The notes beneath the pieces are model-generated. The model saw only the letters and a program-made list of their open reading frames with translations, made no database searches and was not told the DNA's origin. A stretch of 39,983 bases of DNA from the NCBI RefSeq assembly GCF_026130175.1, contig NZ_JAIGNI010000055.1, positions 1 to 39,983 of the forward strand. The letters are read 5' to 3'. Origin of the DNA: Lyngbya sp. CCAP 1446/10. Lineage in GTDB: Bacteria; Cyanobacteriota; Cyanobacteriia; Cyanobacteriales; Microcoleaceae. Below, one piece after another: positions 8,162 through 16,100 of the stretch. A program made the position numbers and the translations under genes. How positions within the stretch are numbered: the stretch's first letter is position 1; every line of letters starts with the position of its first letter.

Positions 8162-9121
8162 TTAAAAGTTCCACATGACTGGGTTGTCGTCTAAACTATC
8201 TGTGACTGTTCGCCCGATCGCATCAATCTCTTTTAAGTCCTCCTGACTCAGCTTTACTTCGGCAGCTTTGGCGTTAGCAGTGGCTTGTTCGGCATTACGC
8301 GCGCCAACAATTGCGTTGGTTTGCGGCTGGGCGATTAACCACGCTAATGCTAAATTTCCCAAGCTTGTTTGGTGGCGATCGGCAATTGGTCTGAGTTGAG
8401 TTAATGCTGTTTGAACTCTGGCGTAATTTTCTTTGATAAACAGCTTGCTTTTGGCGCGGTGATCGCCTTCTTCAAATTTGTGTTCGGGCCCAAATTTACC
8501 TGTTAATATTCCTTGAGCTAGAGATGAGTAGGCAATGATTGAGATATGATTGTCGGCACAGTAGGACATGGCCTCTTTTTCTACCCAGCGCCAAAACAGA
8601 GAATAGGGCGGTTGCAAGCTGTCGATGCGTCCGTATTGGGCGGCTTCTGCTATTTGGGCGCGGGAAAAGTTGGAAACACCGATCGCCCGAATCTTCCCCT
8701 GTTCTTTTAATTTGTTCAGCGCGTCCATTGTTTCTGCAATGGGTACTAACTCGGAATTCCAAGTCCCGGCTGGCCAGTGAATTTGGTAAAGGTCAATATA
8801 ATCGGTGTTGAGGTTTTTTAGCGATCGATCGCACGCCTCGACTACCAAATCGGGTTTAAGGTGGTTGGCAAAAACTTTGCTAGCATAAACTACTTGCGAT
8901 CGCACATCTGAAAGCGCTTGACCGATAATTTGTTCCGAATGTCCTTCTCCGTAAGCCTCAGCCGTATCAAAGGTAGTAATACCGGCATCAAAAGCGGCGC
9001 GCATTGCTTTGATAGTTTCAGCATCCTCAATTCCGACCCACATCCGCTTCCCAGCTTGCCAAGTTCCCATAATTATCGGGCTAATTTGAATTTCCGATGT
9101 CCCCAATTGTCGCTTTTCCAT
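8162..9121 (-). CDS. Aldo/keto reductase
   Basis: This is an NADPH-dependent oxidoreductase of the AKR superfamily ((beta/alpha)8 barrel) that reduces aldehydes or ketones. It has 319 residues, the usual length. The signature GITTFDTAEAYGEGHSE (about 48-64) carries catalytic Asp and Tyr, YASKVF carries the Lys, and DLYQIHWP (near 110-118) the His. GVSNFSRAQI and the cofactor segment IVGARNAEQ near the C-terminus are typical. The start MEKRQLGTSEIQISPIIMGTW is the classical AKR beginning. It stands alone, divergent from the DUF1802 gene. The physiological substrate cannot be predicted. Confidence 0.92.
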   Translation of the reverse strand: MEKRQLGTSEIQISPIIMGTWQAGKRMWVGIEDAETIKAMRAAFDAGITTFDTAEAYGEGHSEQIIGQALSDVRSQVVYASKVFANHLKPDLVVEACDRSLKNLNTDYIDLYQIHWPAGTWNSELVPIAETMDALNKLKEQGKIRAIGVSNFSRAQIAEAAQYGRIDSLQPPYSLFWRWVEKEAMSYCADNHISIIAYSSLAQGILTGKFGPEHKFEEGDHRAKSKLFIKENYARVQTALTQLRPIADRHQTSLGNLALAWLIAQPQTNAIVGARNAEQATANAKAAEVKLSQEDLKEIDAIGRTVTDSLDDNPVMWNF

Positions 9122-9246
9122 AGCTATAGCCCTAATTTGAATTTTTACTATTTACCCTCAAACTATCTAATTTTAACAGAAAAAAGTTGTTATAATTGCT
9201 GTCAAGTACCGATTTTGTTACTTTGGTTAAAATCCAACTAAATCCT

Positions 9247-9882
9247 ATGAAATCAACTACTCGCGCGCTGAAAGAATGGAATGTAGCGGTTAATGCTTTG
9301 GAAACTGGCAAAACGATTGTGCTGTTGCGAAAGGGGGGCATTCGCGAGCAAGCAGGACAGTTTAATGTTGCTGACAAGCAGGTTTTGCTTTATCCAACAT
9401 TTGAACACCAACAGCCTGATTTATTAAAGCCGGATTTTGCGAGTCAGGTAAAAACTGTAGAATCTGGTTGGCATCCAGAAATGATTAGAATCGGCAGTTG
9501 GGCTGAGATTACCGATGTTTTTTTAGTAGCTTGGGAACCTGCAATTACGGCGTTTTTTCCTTACCATATTTGGAATGAAAAATTTGTCGGCGATCGCCTG
9601 AAATGGAAACAAAATCAGCCAATTTATATTTTATTACTGCGGGCTTATCGGTTAGCAGAAACTGTAGAGATTCCGTACATTACTGCCTACGGCGGTTGCC
9701 GTTCTTGGATAGATTTGGCTACTCCTATTTCCCTGGAGGGAAGCGAAGCTGTTTTGGGCGATCGAGAGTATATTGAACGCTCAAATGAAATCCGTAATCT
9801 GATCGCGAATCCTCCGAAGCTTGCAGAAGAACAGGCGGTTGAAACCGTGTCTATACAAACAAAACCAACCTCCGTGGGTTGA
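9247..9882 (+). CDS. DUF1802 family protein
   Basis: This is a conserved protein of unknown function; DUF1802 members are frequent in cyanobacteria. I chose the ATG at 9247 (MKSTTRALKEWNVAVNALETGK) because family members begin near the ALKEW motif; a TTG at 9196 would add 17 non-conserved residues. Family motifs TIVLLRKGGIRE, QVLLYPTFEHQQPDLLKP and ILLLRAY are present. The last 18 or so residues (QAVETVSIQTKPTSVG) are encoded by a dispersed repeat element (9833-9887) that reads through the end of the gene, so the natural C-terminus has been replaced or extended. It converges on the transporter permease gene. Function is unknown. Confidence 0.8.
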   Translation: MKSTTRALKEWNVAVNALETGKTIVLLRKGGIREQAGQFNVADKQVLLYPTFEHQQPDLLKPDFASQVKTVESGWHPEMIRIGSWAEITDVFLVAWEPAITAFFPYHIWNEKFVGDRLKWKQNQPIYILLLRAYRLAETVEIPYITAYGGCRSWIDLATPISLEGSEAVLGDREYIERSNEIRNLIANPPKLAEEQAVETVSIQTKPTSVG

Positions 9883-9975
9883 AGAATGGGCGGTGAAAAT
9901 AACCTAAAACATAATTTTCTTCAGTCTGCGGAGGCAGACTTCGTTTTTGTAGACGCGGTTTCAACCGCCGTCTGA
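9833..9975. repeat. Inverted pair of dispersed repeats bridging two convergent genes
   Basis: One copy (9833-9887: GGCGGTTGAAACCGTGTCTA, ACAAAC, CCTCCGTGGGTTGAAGAA) is followed by a reverse-orientation copy (9919-9975: CTTCAGTCTGCGGAGGCAGA, TAGACGCGGTTTCAACCGCC). The first encodes the C-terminus of the DUF1802 protein; the second supplies the last codons and stop (GACGGCGGTTGA on the minus strand) of the ABC permease. Together they can form a large stem and may act as a two-way terminator. Confidence 0.8.
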
Positions 9976-10599
9976 TCTTTTCGAGAGGTGTCCTTCCACT
10001 AAACCCAGCCCAAAATCTGCCGCTAATGCCATTAAAGCTGACGGAATTGCCCCAGCTAAAAGTAACTGATTGTTGACTGTAGCAACGCCGCGAAAAATAA
10101 ACACGCCCAAGCCGCCGGCACCAATTGCAGCGGCGATCGTTGTTAGCCCGATCGCAATTACCGCAGCAACTCGCACCCCCGCCAGAATCACACCCAGGGC
10201 TAGGGGAAGTTCGACTTGCCATAACACTTGCAGATCCGTCATTCCCATGCCTCTCCCGGCTTCCGTAATCGCCGGATCGACGCCAACAATCCCGGTATAA
10301 GTGTTGCGGATAATCGGCAGTAGGGAATAGAGTGTGAGGGCGATGATTGCCGTGCGATCGCCTATTCCTCCCAAAACGGGCATCGGAATTAGCAAGCCAA
10401 ACAAAGCTAAACTGGGAATTGTTTGCATAATATTTGCAAATCCCAAAATCGGCTTTTTCAATTTTGGTTTTCTCGTGACTAAAATCCCGAGGGGAATCCC
10501 CACAATAATTGCGATCGAAATTGCCACAGTTACTAAATATAAGTGTTCGAGTACGCGCTGAATTATCTCAGCGCCATAGCGATTTAAAAATTCTATCAT
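9961..10599 (-). CDS. Glycine betaine/choline-type ABC transporter permease (OpuBB/OpuCB-like)
   Basis: This is the membrane subunit of an osmoprotectant importer. The 212-residue protein has about five hydrophobic helices, the family N-terminal block LEHLYLVTVAISIAIIVGIPLG, the segment NIMQTIPSLALFGLLIP, and the ATPase-contact EAA loop PAITEAGRGMGMTDLQVLWQVELPLALGVILAGVR, all typical of OpuBB/OpuCB. Its last residues and stop codon come from a dispersed repeat (9919-9975). A DUF29 gene separates it from its ATPase gene (11148-11906), all on the minus strand. The OpuBC-type substrate-binding protein is absent from this window. Confidence 0.9.
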   Translation of the reverse strand: MIEFLNRYGAEIIQRVLEHLYLVTVAISIAIIVGIPLGILVTRKPKLKKPILGFANIMQTIPSLALFGLLIPMPVLGGIGDRTAIIALTLYSLLPIIRNTYTGIVGVDPAITEAGRGMGMTDLQVLWQVELPLALGVILAGVRVAAVIAIGLTTIAAAIGAGGLGVFIFRGVATVNNQLLLAGAIPSALMALAADFGLGLVEGHLSKRSDGG

Positions 10600-10632
10600 C
10601 GGGTAATTGGTTATTCCTGATTGCTGTCAATC

Positions 10633-11094
10633 TTATAAATCATTTTCCATTTCAGGACTTGGTTCACCAGGATAGAAGCGAGAGTCCAGAATTTCCTCTA
10701 AGCTGTAAAAGCAGTTTGGAGGAAAGGTTTTGAGAGGTAAATCGGTTTCTCCTACTGCCAAATCTCTACCGTTTTGATAAGCTTCTTGGAAAGCTTCTTG
10801 CAAGTAAGGTTTCAGACTTGGGTTATCCTGTATCAGCCTCTGAGTGTCCCGCCGCTGCACTCGAATTGTAGACAACCAGCTACGACTGCGCTGCTGGGGC
10901 TGATATTGCCACTTCAGCAAATGTCCTAGCAAAATGCTCAAACGATTTCTAAGTTCTTGACGTTCCTGTTTGCCCAAAGATTCAATTTCCTCAATTAAAT
11001 TTGACAAGTCAAGTTCACTCCACTGACGCTTGCGAAGTAACTTGGCTTGTTGTTGTGTCCAAGCATAGAAGTCTGTCTGGTAAAGACTGTGCAT
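10633..11094 (-). CDS. DUF29 family protein
   Basis: This 153-residue protein has the DUF29 pattern: LYQTDFYAWTQQQAKLLRKRQWSELDLSNLIEEIESLGKQERQELRNRLSILLGHLLKWQYQP. DUF29 proteins are short, helical and abundant in cyanobacteria; function is unknown. It lies between the ATPase and permease genes of an osmoprotectant-type transporter in the same orientation (33-53 bp gaps), so it is probably co-transcribed with them, though DUF29 genes often look like recent insertions. Nothing in the sequence suggests a membrane or catalytic role. Confidence 0.85.
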   Translation of the reverse strand: MHSLYQTDFYAWTQQQAKLLRKRQWSELDLSNLIEEIESLGKQERQELRNRLSILLGHLLKWQYQPQQRSRSWLSTIRVQRRDTQRLIQDNPSLKPYLQEAFQEAYQNGRDLAVGETDLPLKTFPPNCFYSLEEILDSRFYPGEPSPEMENDL

Positions 11095-11147
11095 CGTTTG
11101 ATTGTCAGCTTAGTTACTAAAAATATATTATCAAAATTTTGCTAAAA

Positions 11148-11906
11148 TCATTCAAATTTAGCTACTTGCAAACATTCAAGAAATGCGCGAGCTTCTGGAT
11201 GCTGAGATTTTAGAAAATCATCGGGCGATCCCAATTCAACTAACCGTCCATCCTGCATCAAACCAATTTTAGAAGCTAACAAAAAAGCTTCTTGAATGCT
11301 GTGAGTCACAAAAATCACAGTTTTGCCCAGTTGCTGCTGCAATTGACCGAATTCTCGCTGCAATTCTAGGCGAGTAATGGGGTCTAAAGCGCCAAACGGT
11401 TCGTCCATTAACAGCAGTGGAGGGTCAGCCGCCAGTGCTCTGGCGACACCCACGCGCTGCCGCTGTCCGCCAGATAACTGATGGGGATAACGTTTGGCGA
11501 AGTGCTGCGGATCGAGGTTGACTAATTCTAACAGTTGGCGGACGCGAGATTGAATGCGATCGCCCTCCCAACCTTCCAGTTTCGGGACTAAACCGACGTT
11601 TTGCTCGACGGTAAAATGGGGAAACAAACCGATTTCTTGAATCACATAGCCAATTTTTCGCCGCAATTGAATGGGGCTCCATTCAGTTGTCGATTTTCCC
11701 ATGACAAGCACTTCGCCGCTGGTTGGCGTGAGTAAATTGTTAATCAATTTCATGGTGGTAGTTTTGCCACTACCGCTGCGTCCCAGCAATACTAAAACTT
11801 CTCCTTGGAGCACTTTAAAATTAATTTTTTCTACTAAATGCCTGCGATTGAGGCGATATGTAACATCGAGGCATTCGACAGCAACTTCATGATTATTGAC
11901 AGCCAT
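11148..11906 (-). CDS. Osmoprotectant-type ABC transporter ATP-binding protein (OpuBA/OpuCA-like)
   Basis: This is an ATPase that powers uptake through the permease encoded downstream. The 252-residue protein contains Walker A GRSGSGKTT (about 37-45), Q-loop YVIQEIGLFPHFT, signature LSGGQRQRVGVARALA, Walker B LLLMDEPFGALD and the H-loop VTHS. The segments KLINNLLTPTSGEVLVMGK and VGLVPKLEGW fit the glycine betaine/choline/carnitine subfamily. It lacks the C-terminal CBS domains of full-length OpuCA. It starts ATG at 11906, followed on the minus strand by DUF29 and the permease gene. Confidence 0.9.
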   Translation of the reverse strand: MAVNNHEVAVECLDVTYRLNRRHLVEKINFKVLQGEVLVLLGRSGSGKTTTMKLINNLLTPTSGEVLVMGKSTTEWSPIQLRRKIGYVIQEIGLFPHFTVEQNVGLVPKLEGWEGDRIQSRVRQLLELVNLDPQHFAKRYPHQLSGGQRQRVGVARALAADPPLLLMDEPFGALDPITRLELQREFGQLQQQLGKTVIFVTHSIQEAFLLASKIGLMQDGRLVELGSPDDFLKSQHPEARAFLECLQVAKFE

Positions 11907-11966
11907 GATTAGTTTCGGTGATGTTGGTTGTAATAAATCGTCAATCGGCTAGTGTGGCGGGAAAAT

Positions 11967-12524
11967 CTAAAATCTAAAATCGTCGTGGTTTTGCCATTCT
12001 AGCAATAATGCTCGACATTGGAGGCAAGTTAATTTTTTGAGCAAGTCGCGAATTCCGTCGGGGGTTACAGGATATACGGCACCGAGAAGTTCGGGGTTTA
12101 CTGTGACTGTCGGGTGCAATTCTGCTACAAAACCGTAGAGTTTTTGATTGGAGAATGAACTGTTGATTGCCCAGCCTGTGGTGTTGATTGGTTGGATGCG
12201 GGCGATCGCACTTTCAGTCACACCTAATTCCTTCTTTATTATACCTGGAACTGCGGCTGCTGGCGTTGTGTCTTCTGGTACGCGACCGCCGGGAAAATCG
12301 AGGGTGGCGGATGCCACGCCGGGGCGATACATCGGTGAGGGAAACAACAATTTGTCAGATTGAACAGTCAAGATTACAACTGAATCTGCTCTTTCTACCC
12401 GCCAATATTCTACTATTTTTCCTTCGGTAGTTTCGAGATGTTCGGCGATTAGCTTTACCCAGTGAGAGTTGATTTCTACAAAACGATCTAGAGTTTTCCA
12501 ATGGGATTTGGCAGTTTGGTTCAT
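11967..12524 (-). CDS. Nudix-fold protein with degenerate Nudix box
   Basis: The core (GVASATLDFPGGRVPEDTTP followed by AAAVPGIIKKELGV) aligns with the Nudix box region GG-x3-E ... RE-x2-EE-x-G. The arginine-glutamate pair is replaced and only one of the tandem glutamates remains, so metal-dependent hydrolysis is doubtful. I prefer the ATG at 12524 (MNQTAKSHWKTLDRF, 185 residues); an upstream ATG at 12581 would add 19 residues encoded by a short dispersed repeat (12530-12572). Nudix relatives act on NDP-sugars or nucleotide sugars; here a binding role is possible. It lies upstream of the transporter genes on the same strand with a 60-bp gap to the ATPase gene. Confidence 0.7.
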   Translation of the reverse strand: MNQTAKSHWKTLDRFVEINSHWVKLIAEHLETTEGKIVEYWRVERADSVVILTVQSDKLLFPSPMYRPGVASATLDFPGGRVPEDTTPAAAVPGIIKKELGVTESAIARIQPINTTGWAINSSFSNQKLYGFVAELHPTVTVNPELLGAVYPVTPDGIRDLLKKLTCLQCRALLLEWQNHDDFRF

Positions 12525-12588
12525 ATCAGAAGGAAGTTCGGCAACGAATTTTGTAACGGATGTAACGGATGGATATTGCATGAGGATC

Positions 12589-12652
12589 AGAAACCGGGTT
12601 TTTGGCGTCTACTTCGTTGCATCCCACAGATTCGGTAAAAAACCCGGTTTCT
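12589..12652. repeat. AGAAACCGGGTTTTT inverted repeat
   Basis: AGAAACCGGGTTTTT (12589-12603) and its reverse complement AAAAACCCGGTTTCT (12638-12652) form a perfect 15-bp stem around a 34-nt loop. A similar AGAAACCC/GGGTTTCT pair occurs at 34458-34522, so this is a dispersed hairpin family. It lies just upstream of the Nudix-like gene and could affect its expression. Confidence 0.7.
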
Positions 12653-12951
12653 AAGAGTCGGAGTGCGTCCAAGACTGAGGAATTAAGAACCTCCTAGCCG
12701 TCGGGTGCGGTTGCTGTGAATCCGATGTTTTTACGATCGTAATTGATCGCTGTCGATCGCCCAAATAGCCGATCGACCTTTCCACCTTAGAGCCACTTGA
12801 GCCCCTCTCGATTGTAAATTTTTGTAACAAACTACACATTGACCCAGATAATTCAGTAACATAGACTACATAATCAAAATTTATCTGCCGCTCTGGGTTG
12901 TTAAAACCCCGCAAGGAGTGCAGACTCTTAGCTCGACAGACAGGAGTAATT

Positions 12952-13218
12952 ATGCAACTACAAACAGATATTCGTACTTGGCAATCGCAACAAACGCTAG
13001 CTGGCGCCGCGAGTGCCTTCGACTGGGAAAAATTTGGCTGCGCCGTACCTGCACCCAAATTGGTTCCTTCGATGTGGGTCAAATTGTTCAATCCCCCAAC
13101 AGCATTCAGTTTTGACGAAGCATGGCTGTTGTGTCAGTGTTCCGAGGAAAAGTGGCTAGCTTGGATTCCTGATTATGGGGAAATTTTGCTAAGTACGAAT
13201 GAATTTTGTGCTACTTAA
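12952..13218 (+). CDS. Conserved hypothetical protein, 88 residues
   Basis: I do not recognise a named family. The ATG at 12952 is preceded by CAGGAG at optimal distance, which favours it over an in-frame upstream start at 12898. The protein (MQLQTDIRTWQSQQTLAGAA ... WLLCQCSEEKWLAWIPDYGEILLSTNEFC) is soluble, slightly acidic and Trp-rich, and ends in CAT. Phrases such as CQCSEEKWLAWIPDYGE look like a structured small domain, probably cyanobacterium-specific. It is a single gene followed by an inverted repeat and a bidirectional terminator. No function is proposed. Confidence 0.7.
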   Translation: MQLQTDIRTWQSQQTLAGAASAFDWEKFGCAVPAPKLVPSMWVKLFNPPTAFSFDEAWLLCQCSEEKWLAWIPDYGEILLSTNEFCAT

Positions 13219-13302
13219 TCGAGAATTAAAGTGTTAAAATCCATATGCTCAGGGATTCACAGCATATTTTTGGGAAAAAACAGGTTTCTCTGGAATTATC
13301 TC

Positions 13303-13362
13303 GTTTGTAGTGAGGAATTTAGTCCTCAGAAATTAAGAAGGACTAAAGTCCTCACTACAAAC
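13303..13362. repeat. 23-bp imperfect inverted repeat (GTTTGTAGTGAGGA...)
   Basis: GTTTGTAGTGAGGAATTTAG+TCC (13303-13325) is the reverse complement, with one mismatch, of GGACTAAAGTCCTCACTACA+AAC (13340-13362). Such TAGTGAGGACTTTAGTCC units are dispersed in many cyanobacterial genomes and resemble small non-autonomous elements or hairpins. Position after the 12952-13218 gene also fits an attenuator. Confidence 0.7.
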
Positions 13363-13384
13363 CAATTAATTGACATTTTGCAAC

Positions 13385-13417
13385 AAAAAGAGCAATAGAA
13401 AGTCTATTGCTCTTTTT
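13385..13417. terminator. Bidirectional rho-independent terminator
   Basis: AAAAAGAGCAATAGA (13385-13399) pairs perfectly with TCTATTGCTCTTTTT (13403-13417) around a 3-nt loop, giving A-tract/T-tract flanks in both directions. It sits between the convergent genes 12952-13218 (+) and 13468-13887 (-), the ideal place for a shared terminator. Confidence 0.85.
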
Positions 13418-13467
13418 GTGTAAAAACAGTCTCTAGTTTTTGTCTTCAGACAGCGGAACTGACTCGC

Positions 13468-13887
13468 TTATTTGCAAACTGCACGGTTATTTGCGTTTCT
13501 GACAATCGTGCCTACTTTGCCATTAATCATAATCGGGTTCTTGGTGCTGGCCCGGATCAAGCGGGGCTGTTTACCCAGACATTCTTTGATTGATTCTGCC
13601 CAGGTGGTGAGAGCGCTGGTGTATTCTGTACGAGTCGCTGGTGCGCGAAACTCATCGGTAATTAGGTGATCCGTGGTGATGCTGGTGTCAGTAGCAACAT
13701 TGGTAATAATAGGAAAGTCAAAGGCTTTGGGCAAGGTTCTTTCAGGAATTTTGCCTGGTACCATCTGGTAGTTCATTGAGCCACCTTTGTAGTCAATACC
13801 TGCTTGGGGGGCTGTTTGAGCGAAGGCGGGAATAGGCAAGCTGGCTACCAAGACGGTGCAGCAACTCCAAAATAATTTCGATTTCAT
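13468..13887 (-). CDS. Secreted hypothetical protein, 139 residues
   Basis: I do not recognise the family. A Sec signal peptide is clear: MKSKLFWSCCTVLVASLPIPAFAQ with an AFA cleavage motif. I place the start at 13887: the GAGGAG ribosome binding site abuts an ATG at 13896 but is ideally spaced (9 nt) from the second ATG. The mature protein (about 115 residues) contains TNVATDTSITTDHLITDEFRAPATRTEYTSALTTWAESIKECLGKQPRLIR and ends NNRAVCK; two cysteines may pair. It is a single gene bounded by the terminator at 13385-13417. Probably a periplasmic or extracellular protein of unknown role. Confidence 0.7.
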   Translation of the reverse strand: MKSKLFWSCCTVLVASLPIPAFAQTAPQAGIDYKGGSMNYQMVPGKIPERTLPKAFDFPIITNVATDTSITTDHLITDEFRAPATRTEYTSALTTWAESIKECLGKQPRLIRASTKNPIMINGKVGTIVRNANNRAVCK

Positions 13888-13896
13888 CCGATTCAT

Positions 13897-14350
13897 CTCC
13901 TCAACTTTATGACGGTTAGCATTAATTAGATAGTCTCCAAAAACATTAGCTTCAATTAGAAAAAATATGATGCTAATGAACTTTTATCTAGATTTTGACC
14001 TACCTAATTTATTACCAGACATCTTCAAAAGTGTAAAAACTGGTTGGTCTGACAAACTGTAGAATGGTTTCAGTTGAGTAAGATATTTACACATCTGAAG
14101 TTGTTACAGCATTGGAGACTCGGTTTTACCAGAATGATTCATTTTTGAGCGATGTTATGGGAACTTTATCAAAGTTTGTCTCAGATATCAAGTTTTGTCG
14201 ATCGCACATCACATCTTAACACTGTCCCAGCAGCTCGATCGCCCTTTGAGTGTTATGCGCTATACCAGGGCTTTGAAAGATGCTACAGTGCATCAATGGG
14301 CGTTTGAGTGTTTTCAAGCGACAATAGGCAGAGAAGGGGCTTGAAAATAG
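13897..14350. other. Intergenic region between divergent genes
   Basis: This 454-bp stretch lies between the secreted-protein gene (-) and era (+). I see no reading frame with a plausible start and composition, no RNA gene and no strong hairpin. AT-rich parts (13950-14060) probably hold the promoters of both genes, but no clear -35/-10 pair stands out. Confidence 0.5.
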
Positions 14351-15307
14351 GTGAATTTAGTGGAAGATAGCAAGATTATAGACTTATCGGAAATCATGAG
14401 TGTTCCCGCGGCTCCTGCGGGTTACAAATCGGGCTTTGTGGGTATTATCGGGCGCACGAATGTCGGCAAATCCACGCTGATGAATCAGTTGGTGGGGCAG
14501 AAAATTGCGATTACTTCGCCGGTGTCTCAGACGACTCGCAACAGGCTACGGGGCATCCTGACGACGGATGAAGCACAAATTATTTTTGTCGATACTCCGG
14601 GCATTCACAAGCCACACCACGAACTGGGTAAGGTTTTGGTGCAGAATGCCCGCACCGCGATTCAGTCGGTGGATGTGGTACTGTTTGTGGTGGATGGTTC
14701 GGTGGAATCCGGTGGGGGCGATCGATATATTGTCGAAATTCTCAGCAATTGCAAAATTCCGGTGATTTTGGGGATGAATAAGCTGGACGAACAACCGGAG
14801 GATTCCGTGTTGATCGATCGCACTTACGAGCAAATTGTCAATCCTGAGTGGCCAGTCGTCAAGTTTTCGGCGCTCACGGGCGAGGGTGTCGAACCGCTGC
14901 AACAATTGTTAATCGAACATCTGGAGGTTGGGCCCTATTATTATCCGCCAGATTTGGTCACAGACCAGCCGGAACGCTTTATTATGGGCGAGTTGATTCG
15001 GGAACAGATTTTGCTGCTGACGCGGGAAGAAGTGCCGCATTCCGTAGCAATCGCGATCGACATTGTTCAAGAAGAAGCCAAAATTACGCGCATTCTGGCG
15101 ACAATTCACGTCGAACGGGATTCCCAAAAAGGTATTTTAATCGGTAAAAGCGGCAGTATGCTCAAGTCGATCGGCAGTGCGGCCCGCGAACAGATTCAAA
15201 AGTTGATTGAGGGTAAAGTGTATTTGGAGCTCTTTGTCAAGGTGCAGCCGAAGTGGCGGCAGTCCCGCACTCGTTTGGCGGAATTGGGCTATCGCGTGGA
15301 AGAGTAA
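14351..15307 (+). CDS. era: GTPase Era, ribosome assembly factor
   Basis: Era binds the 3' end of 16S rRNA and is needed for 30S maturation. All landmarks are present: G1 GRTNVGKST (about 33-41), the switch region QTTRNRLRGIL, G3 DTPGIHKP, G4 NKLD, G5 SALTGEG, and a C-terminal KH domain with GILIGKSGSMLKSIG and the ending KWRQSRTRLAELGYRVEE. The start is either GTG at 14351 or ATG at 14396 (MSVPAAPAG); the latter would give a 303-residue protein of more usual length. It is the last core gene before an accessory island: the first base after its stop already belongs to an hsdS relic. Confidence 0.95.
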   Translation: MNLVEDSKIIDLSEIMSVPAAPAGYKSGFVGIIGRTNVGKSTLMNQLVGQKIAITSPVSQTTRNRLRGILTTDEAQIIFVDTPGIHKPHHELGKVLVQNARTAIQSVDVVLFVVDGSVESGGGDRYIVEILSNCKIPVILGMNKLDEQPEDSVLIDRTYEQIVNPEWPVVKFSALTGEGVEPLQQLLIEHLEVGPYYYPPDLVTDQPERFIMGELIREQILLLTREEVPHSVAIAIDIVQEEAKITRILATIHVERDSQKGILIGKSGSMLKSIGSAAREQIQKLIEGKVYLELFVKVQPKWRQSRTRLAELGYRVEE

Positions 15308-15452
15308 AATTATTGAAGTTCCATCCAAAGAAGAACAAGAAAAAATAGCTAATTTTTTGACTGCGATCGATAAAAAGATTGAAGTTATTGCCCAACAAAT
15401 CGAATTAACTAAGCAATTCAAAAAAGGGTTACTGCAAAAAATGTTTGTGTAA
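15308..15452 (+). pseudogene. hsdS 3'-terminal relic fused to the end of era
   Basis: Immediately after the era stop codon the sequence translates as KIIEVPSKEEQEKIANFLTA, then IDKKIEVIAQQIELTKQFKK and GLLQKMFV-stop. This is almost identical to the last 45 residues of the intact HsdS encoded at 20311-21552 (EEQEKIADFLTAIDKKIEAI ... GLLQKMFV). No start codon, recognition domain or promoter accompanies it. It is the conserved C-terminal helix of a type I specificity subunit left by an insertion/deletion event, and marks the left boundary of the island. A 39-bp shorter piece recurs at 16093-16131. Confidence 0.85.
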
Positions 15453-15484
15453 ATCGTTAAAATAGTACCAAAGCTAACCAAGGA
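15421..15484 (+). repeat. 64-bp direct repeat, copy 1 (hsdS tail + leader)
   Basis: It begins in the hsdS tail (ACTGCAAAAAATGTTTGTGT), passes the TAA and continues ATCGTTAAAATAGTACCAAA and GCTAACCAAGGA, ending 10 nt before the Uma2 ATG. Copy 2 at 16101-16164 differs at only two positions. The shared 3' part carries the AAGGA ribosome binding site, so both downstream genes use the same leader. Confidence 0.9.
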
Positions 15485-15494
15485 ATGATGTCCC

Positions 15495-16094
15495 ATGATT
15501 GCCATTAAAGAAAACTTTCCCCAACTCTCCCCCGAAGAATACTTTGCTTGGGAAGAAAAGCAACTCGAAAAACACGAATACATCGACGGTCAAGTTTATC
15601 CTATGGGCATCTGTGGGATGAGCGGCGGCAGTAAAAACCATAGCTTACTTGCTGTCAAATTTATCACATTATTTAGTAATCATTTAGAAGGGAGTAGCTG
15701 CGACACCGCAACTTCAGACCTAAGAATTAACATTGTTGGCACAAATAACTACATCTACCCCGATGTCAGCGTCACCTGCGACGATCGCGATAAAACCACA
15801 ACCCAATATATTACCTATCCCAGCCTTATCGTTGAAGTTCTCTCTCCTAGCACCGAAGCATACGATCGCGGCGGCAAATTTAGAATGTACAGTAAAAATT
15901 CAGCCTTACAAGATTATTTATTAGTCAGTTCCACCAGCATCGAAATAGATTTTTATCACAAAAAAGATACAGGTGAATGGCTGATCATCAACTACCAAGC
16001 AGGCGATACCATAGAACTCAAAAGCATTAACCTAAGTTTTGCGATCGAGCAAATTTATCGAAACCTCGACCTTACCCCAGAAACAACACCTTAA
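15495..16094 (+). CDS. Uma2 family endonuclease (DUF820), copy 1
   Basis: This is a restriction-endonuclease-fold (PD-(D/E)XK) protein of the Uma2/DUF820 family, very expanded in cyanobacteria; function is poorly known, with links to mobile DNA. It has 199 residues with the family pattern LSPEEYFAWEEKQLEKHEYIDGQVYPM, KNHSLLAVKF, YIYPDVSVTCD (catalytic Asp), PSLIVEVLSPSTEAYDRGGK (catalytic E-V-L / K) and DYLLVSS. The active-site residues I looked for are present. It is flanked by a 64-bp direct repeat on both sides (15421-15484 and 16101-16164) and sits in an island of degraded genes, so it behaves like a mobile cassette. It resembles the second copy at 17785 but is not a recent duplicate. Confidence 0.88.
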   Translation: MIAIKENFPQLSPEEYFAWEEKQLEKHEYIDGQVYPMGICGMSGGSKNHSLLAVKFITLFSNHLEGSSCDTATSDLRINIVGTNNYIYPDVSVTCDDRDKTTTQYITYPSLIVEVLSPSTEAYDRGGKFRMYSKNSALQDYLLVSSTSIEIDFYHKKDTGEWLIINYQAGDTIELKSINLSFAIEQIYRNLDLTPETTP

Positions 16095-16100
16095 AATTGA

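Noticed and set aside
12651..13091. A 146-codon minus-strand frame opposite the 88-residue gene
   Set aside because: No family resemblance, no ribosome binding site, and it covers the promoter and 5' part of the better supported plus-strand gene.
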